Below, one piece after another: positions 61,015 to 64,000 of a stretch of 64,000 nt of DNA. This DNA comes from JAZKHE01 sp040385525 (lineage in GTDB: Bacteria > Bacteroidota > Bacteroidia > UBA4408): positions 62,001-126,000 of the forward strand of contig JAZKHE010000002.1 in the NCBI GenBank assembly GCA_040385525.1, written 5' to 3'. Every line of letters begins with the position of its first letter. Position 1 is the stretch's first letter. A program made the position numbers and the translations under genes. The notes beneath the pieces are model-generated. The model was not told the DNA's origin. It saw only the letters and a program-made list of their open reading frames with translations, and did no database searches.

Positions 61015-61776
61015 ATGTTTCACTTTTTATTACGCACCATACCGCGCCCTATTTTAATTCGTTTTAGTTGGCTGTTTAGCAAAATTGCTCCTTTTGTTTT
61101 AAAAGGAAATAATGTTGAATGTCCTGTTTGCAATAATACGTATAGCAAATTTTTGCCTTATGGTTATGGAGGTTCGGCAAAACGAAAAAATGTGTTGTGC
61201 CCACATTGCTTGTCGTTAGAGCGCCATAGATTGTTGTGGTTGTATTTAAAAAACAAAACCGATTTTTTTACTAAGCAACGCAGCATGTTGCACATAGCCC
61301 CGGAACAGTACTTTTATAAAAAATTTAAAAAACAACAAAACTTAACGTATTTAACTGGCGATTTATTTTCGCCATTAGCTGATGTAAAATTTGATTTACA
61401 CAAAGCACCATTTGAAGACAATAAGTTTGATGTAATTTTTTGTAACCATGTGTTGGAGCATGTTGCAGACGACCATCAGTGTATGAAAGAATTACACCGA
61501 ATTTTAAAACCAGGTGGCTTTGCCATTTTGCAAGTGCCAGTAGATTTTGCTCGCGAAACAACTTACGAAGACGCAAACATTACGAGCGAAGAAGATAGAG
61601 AGAAACATTTTTGGCAAAAAGACCACGTGCGTTTATACGGAAAAGATTATCCACAAAAATTGCGTAACGCAGGTTTTACAGTAAAAGTAGAAGGGTATTT
61701 AAAAGAATTTACTCCTGAACAAAAAGAGCGCTACCGCTTACCAGTTCAAGAAGAAGTGTATGTCGCAATGAAGTAG
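61015..61776 (+). CDS. Class I SAM-dependent methyltransferase with N-terminal zinc-ribbon-like motif
   Basis: A 253-aa protein. The N-terminal region contains CPVCNNTYSKFLPYGYGG and NVLCPHCLSLERHRLLWLYL, four cysteines spaced like a zinc ribbon. The Rossmann methyltransferase part contains MLHIAPEQYFYKKF (in place of a glycine-rich motif I), FDVIFCNHVLEHVADD (motif IV region) and LHRILKPGGFAILQVP. It starts 9 bp after the OmpA gene, so is likely in its operon. Substrate unknown. The HxAPE motif is uncommon and is found in a small family of Bacteroidota methyltransferases. Confidence 0.85.
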   Translation: MFHFLLRTIPRPILIRFSWLFSKIAPFVLKGNNVECPVCNNTYSKFLPYGYGGSAKRKNVLCPHCLSLERHRLLWLYLKNKTDFFTKQRSMLHIAPEQYFYKKFKKQQNLTYLTGDLFSPLADVKFDLHKAPFEDNKFDVIFCNHVLEHVADDHQCMKELHRILKPGGFAILQVPVDFARETTYEDANITSEEDREKHFWQKDHVRLYGKDYPQKLRNAGFTVKVEGYLKEFTPEQKERYRLPVQEEVYVAMK

Positions 61777-61810
61777 GTTTTGATTGTCAGAAGTAACAAA
61801 TGATTCAAGT

Positions 61811-62319
61811 TTAATTACAGATTAATTTCAAGGAGTTAATATAATCAGTTTCAAATTGAATTTCAGTGATTGAGCTTAAATCTACTCTCTTTTTTTTCTT
61901 TATCCATTTCCCTTTTGTATCAATTAAGTTAAAATCAGCCTTTTCTTTTTCAATAGACTCGAGATTTCCAATATAACAGATATCTTCTTCCGATTTATAG
62001 AAAACTGAAACAAGTCAAATTTTTTATTTAAATAACTGAGTATTGTTTCAATGTTTTTTAAAGGAATTATTTCTTTATTTTTTACTTTGTAACCTTTAAG
62101 CAAGAGTAGCTTTTCTGTAAATTTTTCAGATGAACCTGTTGAGTGATTTTCAATTATTTTATTGTTTAGAATTAAGTAACCATCAATAATATAATCTACA
62201 GGATTATATTTTAGCAAAGTCCAGTTTTCATTGTAATCTACAACTAGACCACTAATCAGTTTTTCTGAGTTTATTAATTTAAACGATATAAGTTTTCCAC
62301 TGGATTTTTTTGATTTCAT
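61811..62319 (-). pseudogene. Frameshifted gene of unknown function
   Basis: The frame opens at ATG 62319 and runs 131 codons to a stop at 61924. A far more protein-like continuation is in the next frame, beginning FYKSEEDICYIGNLESIEKE and ending DYINSLKLICN before TAA (complement of 61811-61813). The join lies at the A4 run 62001-62004 (plus strand). Adding one base there restores a protein of about 169 aa. It starts MKSKKSSGKLISFKLINSEK and has WTLLKYNPVDYIIDGYLIL, a pattern I associate with a small conserved unknown family. Either a sequencing error or a real loss-of-function. Confidence 0.65.
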
Positions 62320-62398
62320 TGTTGTTTTATTGGGCAGAAGAAAATATCAAATACGGTTAAGTTATTATTTTTGTTACTCAAATATACTAAAAACGCAA

Positions 62399-62716
62399 TT
62401 ACTTAGAAATCCCCAATGGCTTTTTAATTCGTTTAACAGCAACAAAGTATTTTACTTGTAATTGGGTTTTTGTTATCTTAAAAAACACTGCGTGTTGTTC
62501 AACTACAAAATATTGTAAGCCTTTTGAGTTACCGTATTGTACAATTGTAGATAAATGCTTTTTTTGATTTGCAATCTTAATTAACTCCTTAGTTATCTTA
62601 TCGATTTTAGATAATAAGTGTAATGTTTCATTAACTTTTGTAGTGGTTTTGTATTTTTGATAGTTTAAAAGGGCTTTACTAAAAGACTTTGCTAATTTTA
62701 TGTTTAGAGCTCGCAT
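62399..62716 (-). CDS. Candidate type II toxin, RelE/ParE-like
   Basis: A 105-aa basic protein (ATG 62716). The C-terminal half GLQYFVVEQHAVFFKITKTQLQVKYFVAVKRIKKP has the beta-strand and Arg/Lys placement of RelE/ParE toxins (YxVxY/FRI...I..H..R). The N-terminal half is helical. It overlaps the upstream acidic/basic 72-aa gene by 38 bases, the usual antitoxin-then-toxin layout. Similarity to known toxins is weak by eye, so this is a candidate. Confidence 0.55.
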   Translation of the reverse strand: MRALNIKLAKSFSKALLNYQKYKTTTKVNETLHLLSKIDKITKELIKIANQKKHLSTIVQYGNSKGLQYFVVEQHAVFFKITKTQLQVKYFVAVKRIKKPLGISK

Positions 62717-62897
62717 TATGTTTTTTAACTATTTCGTTTTTAATCTGGCGCATTTGTTCCTTAAAATCGGCGTGTTCATCCTCTTCTTTTAATTTATCTT
62801 CTTTAGCGTTTAAAACCTTGCCGCCAGATTTTTTTGCGATATAGGTAATTATATCGGCTGTACTTTGATCTACGTTAGTTATAGTTAATTTTAACAT
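62679..62897 (-). CDS. Candidate antitoxin
   Basis: A 72-aa protein MLKLTITNVDQSTADIITYIAKKSGGKVLNAKEDKL followed by a charged helix and a Lys/His-rich tail. Short beta-strand plus helix N-terminus resembles ribbon-helix-helix or Phd-like antitoxins of Bacteroidota. It overlaps the candidate toxin by 38 bases and has its own promoter-like sequence. Confidence 0.55.
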   Translation of the reverse strand: MLKLTITNVDQSTADIITYIAKKSGGKVLNAKEDKLKEEDEHADFKEQMRQIKNEIVKKHNASSKHKISKVF

Positions 62898-62916
62898 GAC
62901 TTTTATCTTTGTTACT

Positions 62917-62948
62917 CAAATTTACGAAATATATTCCTTATTTACCAA
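62917..62948 (-). promoter_or_regulatory. Candidate promoter of the toxin-antitoxin pair
   Basis: On the minus strand, TTG (complement of 62946-62948), 21-bp spacer, then TAAATTTG (complement of 62917-62924), 19 bp before the antitoxin ATG. The 3' flank TTTGAGTAACAAA also occurs upstream of the frameshifted gene at 62319. Confidence 0.5.
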
Positions 62949-62984
62949 GTACCTTATTAACTAATTCACCAATTCCTTAATTCA

Positions 62985-63530
62985 CTAAACAGAAATAACA
63001 CAACGTTCGTTTTCCAACTCTTTTTTTAGTTGTTCTAAGCTGTAGTTTTCGTATTCTGTGTGTAACATTTCGCTAATTTTTGCACGCATCGATTTTAATT
63101 TTTTTGCTTCTGCAAATCTGCGCACATCTTCTTCGGTTTCTAAAATTAATGCAGGAACTTGTGTTGGTTTTCCTTCATCGTCTTTTGCCACCATCGAAAA
63201 ATAACACGTATTGGTGTGTTTTATTTCTCCCGTTTTTGGTCGTAGCGATTCTACGCGTATACCAATTACCATAGATGATTTACCTACGTAATTTACGCTT
63301 GCACTTAACGAAACTAGTTCGCCAACTTCTACAGGTTGTTTAAATTCTACGCCTTCTACAGCAACGGTTACGCAATAGCAACCACTGTGTTTTGCTGCGC
63401 ATACATACGCAACTTTATCCATTAAAGAAAGTAATGTTCCTCCGTGTACCTTTCCCGAAAAATTAGCGTACGAAGGAATCATTAATTCAGTAATAATAGT
63501 TTTAGAGGCACTAACCGATTTTGCTTCCAT
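62985..63530 (-). CDS. Acyl-CoA thioesterase (hotdog fold)
   Basis: A 181-aa single-hotdog acyl-CoA hydrolase. MIPSYANFSGKVHGGTLLSLMDKVAYVCA contains the Asn-Gly-Asp pattern of the BACH/YciA family, followed by TVAVEGVEFKQPVEVGEL and VNYVGKSSMVIGIRVES. It hydrolyses long or medium acyl-CoA. Its ATG shares one base with the stop of the upstream carbonic-anhydrase-like gene. Confidence 0.92.
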   Translation of the reverse strand: MEAKSVSASKTIITELMIPSYANFSGKVHGGTLLSLMDKVAYVCAAKHSGCYCVTVAVEGVEFKQPVEVGELVSLSASVNYVGKSSMVIGIRVESLRPKTGEIKHTNTCYFSMVAKDDEGKPTQVPALILETEEDVRRFAEAKKLKSMRAKISEMLHTEYENYSLEQLKKELENERCVISV

Positions 63531-64000
63531 TATTCTTTAAACCAAGATGAATATTTAATATAGTTGTTTGATATTCTATCAATTTCGCCACTGATTAATT
63601 CTTGCGAAATATCTTTTACTTTTTTGGCGGGCACGCCCGCATAAATACAACCCGATTCTACTTTTGTGTTTTCTAACACAACCGAACCCGCTGCAATTAT
63701 TGAGTTACTACCTATTTCAACATTATCCATAACAATGGCGCCCATGCCTACCAACACATTATCGTGTATGGTGCAACCATGTACAATAGCATTGTGCCCA
63801 ATAGAAACATTGTTACCAATAGTTACTTTTGTTTTTTGATAGGTGCAATGCAAAACCGCACCATCTTGTATGTTTACTTTATTACCAATGCGTATTGAAT
63901 TTACATCGCCACGCACCACAGTATTAAACCAAACGCTACATTGATCGCCCATTATAACATCGCCCACAACACTTGCGTTTTCTGCTATATAACAATCGTT
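63530..64000 (-). CDS. Gamma-carbonic-anhydrase family protein (partial)
   Basis: A left-handed beta-helix hexapeptide-repeat protein. The frame is open past the right edge, so the N-terminus is missing. The repeats include CYIAENASVVGDVIMGDQCSVWFNTVVRGDVNSIRIGNKVNIQDGAVLHC, and IGHNAIVHGCTIHDNVLVGMGAIVMDNVEIG. The His residues (VLHC, IGHNAIVHG) and GDVN(S)IRIG are the metal and core positions of gamma-CA/YrdA. Enzymatic activity of YrdA-type proteins is not established. A methionine at 63967 is internal to the repeat domain and is not the start. Confidence 0.88.
   Translation of the reverse strand, partial: NDCYIAENASVVGDVIMGDQCSVWFNTVVRGDVNSIRIGNKVNIQDGAVLHCTYQKTKVTIGNNVSIGHNAIVHGCTIHDNVLVGMGAIVMDNVEIGSNSIIAAGSVVLENTKVESGCIYAGVPAKKVKDISQELISGEIDRISNNYIKYSSWFKE

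Overview
The window is a 64 kb piece of an AT-rich chromosome from a Bacteroidota bacterium. Signs of this are type IX secretion (T9SS) C-terminal sorting domains of both type A and type B, -7 promoter elements of the form TAnnTTTG, weak Shine-Dalgarno signals with many TTG/GTG starts, an F-ATPase cluster without atpD/atpC, and several families typical of Bacteroidota (DUF6580, DUF6427/DUF6341, DUF4173, DUF6428, GloVer repeats). A futalosine-pathway gene (mqnD) argues against a classical Flavobacteriaceae menF-type genome. This is inference; no 16S gene is present.

Layout. 1-1.1 kb: the start of a secreted GloVer-repeat protein and a DUF6580 membrane protein. 1.2-7.9 kb: a minus-strand tetR-tolC-adaptor-RND efflux operon whose promoter carries a candidate TetR operator. 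8-10.3 kb: trpS and a lone putative phage abortive-infection (PutAbiC-like) gene. 10.3-13.7 kb: a two-component system, then a divergent ECF-like sigma factor with a small membrane partner. 13.7-19.2 kb: uvrC, a DUF502 protein, a coiled-coil periplasmic protein, PTPS/QueD, an OmpA-family protein and a conserved small protein. 19.2-25.4 kb: bactofilin, atpZ, an atpI-like gene and atpBEFHAG, with a strong hairpin between atpE and atpF. 25.5-27.1 kb: two T9SS-domain genes. 27.3-31.3 kb: sucAB. 31.4-34.3 kb: DUF4173, Nfu, and a SanA-like protein. 34.3-40.1 kb (minus): 2-aminomuconate-deaminase-like RidA, ileS, a histone-H1-like/DksA fusion and lspA. 40.3-45.5 kb: a type B T9SS protein, a 60-aa protein, mqnD, an rfaD-like epimerase and a Kelch T9SS protein. 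45.7-50.1 kb: a TPR-SpoIIE phosphatase, mtgA, an acyltransferase and a helical protein of unknown function. 50.2-51.6 kb: an arsenic-type operon (arsR, DUF6428, a 41-aa membrane peptide, arsC) with no efflux pump. 51.6-54.7 kb: der, era, an initiator tRNA and nth. 54.9-58.3 kb: a Crp/Fnr regulator, a pirin with an N-terminal leader, YceI, and the DUF6427/DUF6341 divergent pair. 58.4-61.8 kb: a TPR-OmpA envelope protein and a methyltransferase. 61.8-63 kb: a frameshifted gene and a candidate toxin-antitoxin pair. 63-64 kb: an acyl-CoA thioesterase and the truncated end of a gamma-carbonic-anhydrase-like gene.

Most of the window is housekeeping. The accessory signals are the lone PutAbiC gene, the pump-less arsenic operon with its membrane peptide, the TA-like pair, and the DksA-type protein whose lysine-rich tail carries two in-frame copies of an 18-bp palindrome. 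Intergenic spaces hold several families of dispersed palindromic repeats. No prophage, transposase, rRNA or CRISPR array was seen, and I did not find a clearly new multi-gene system.
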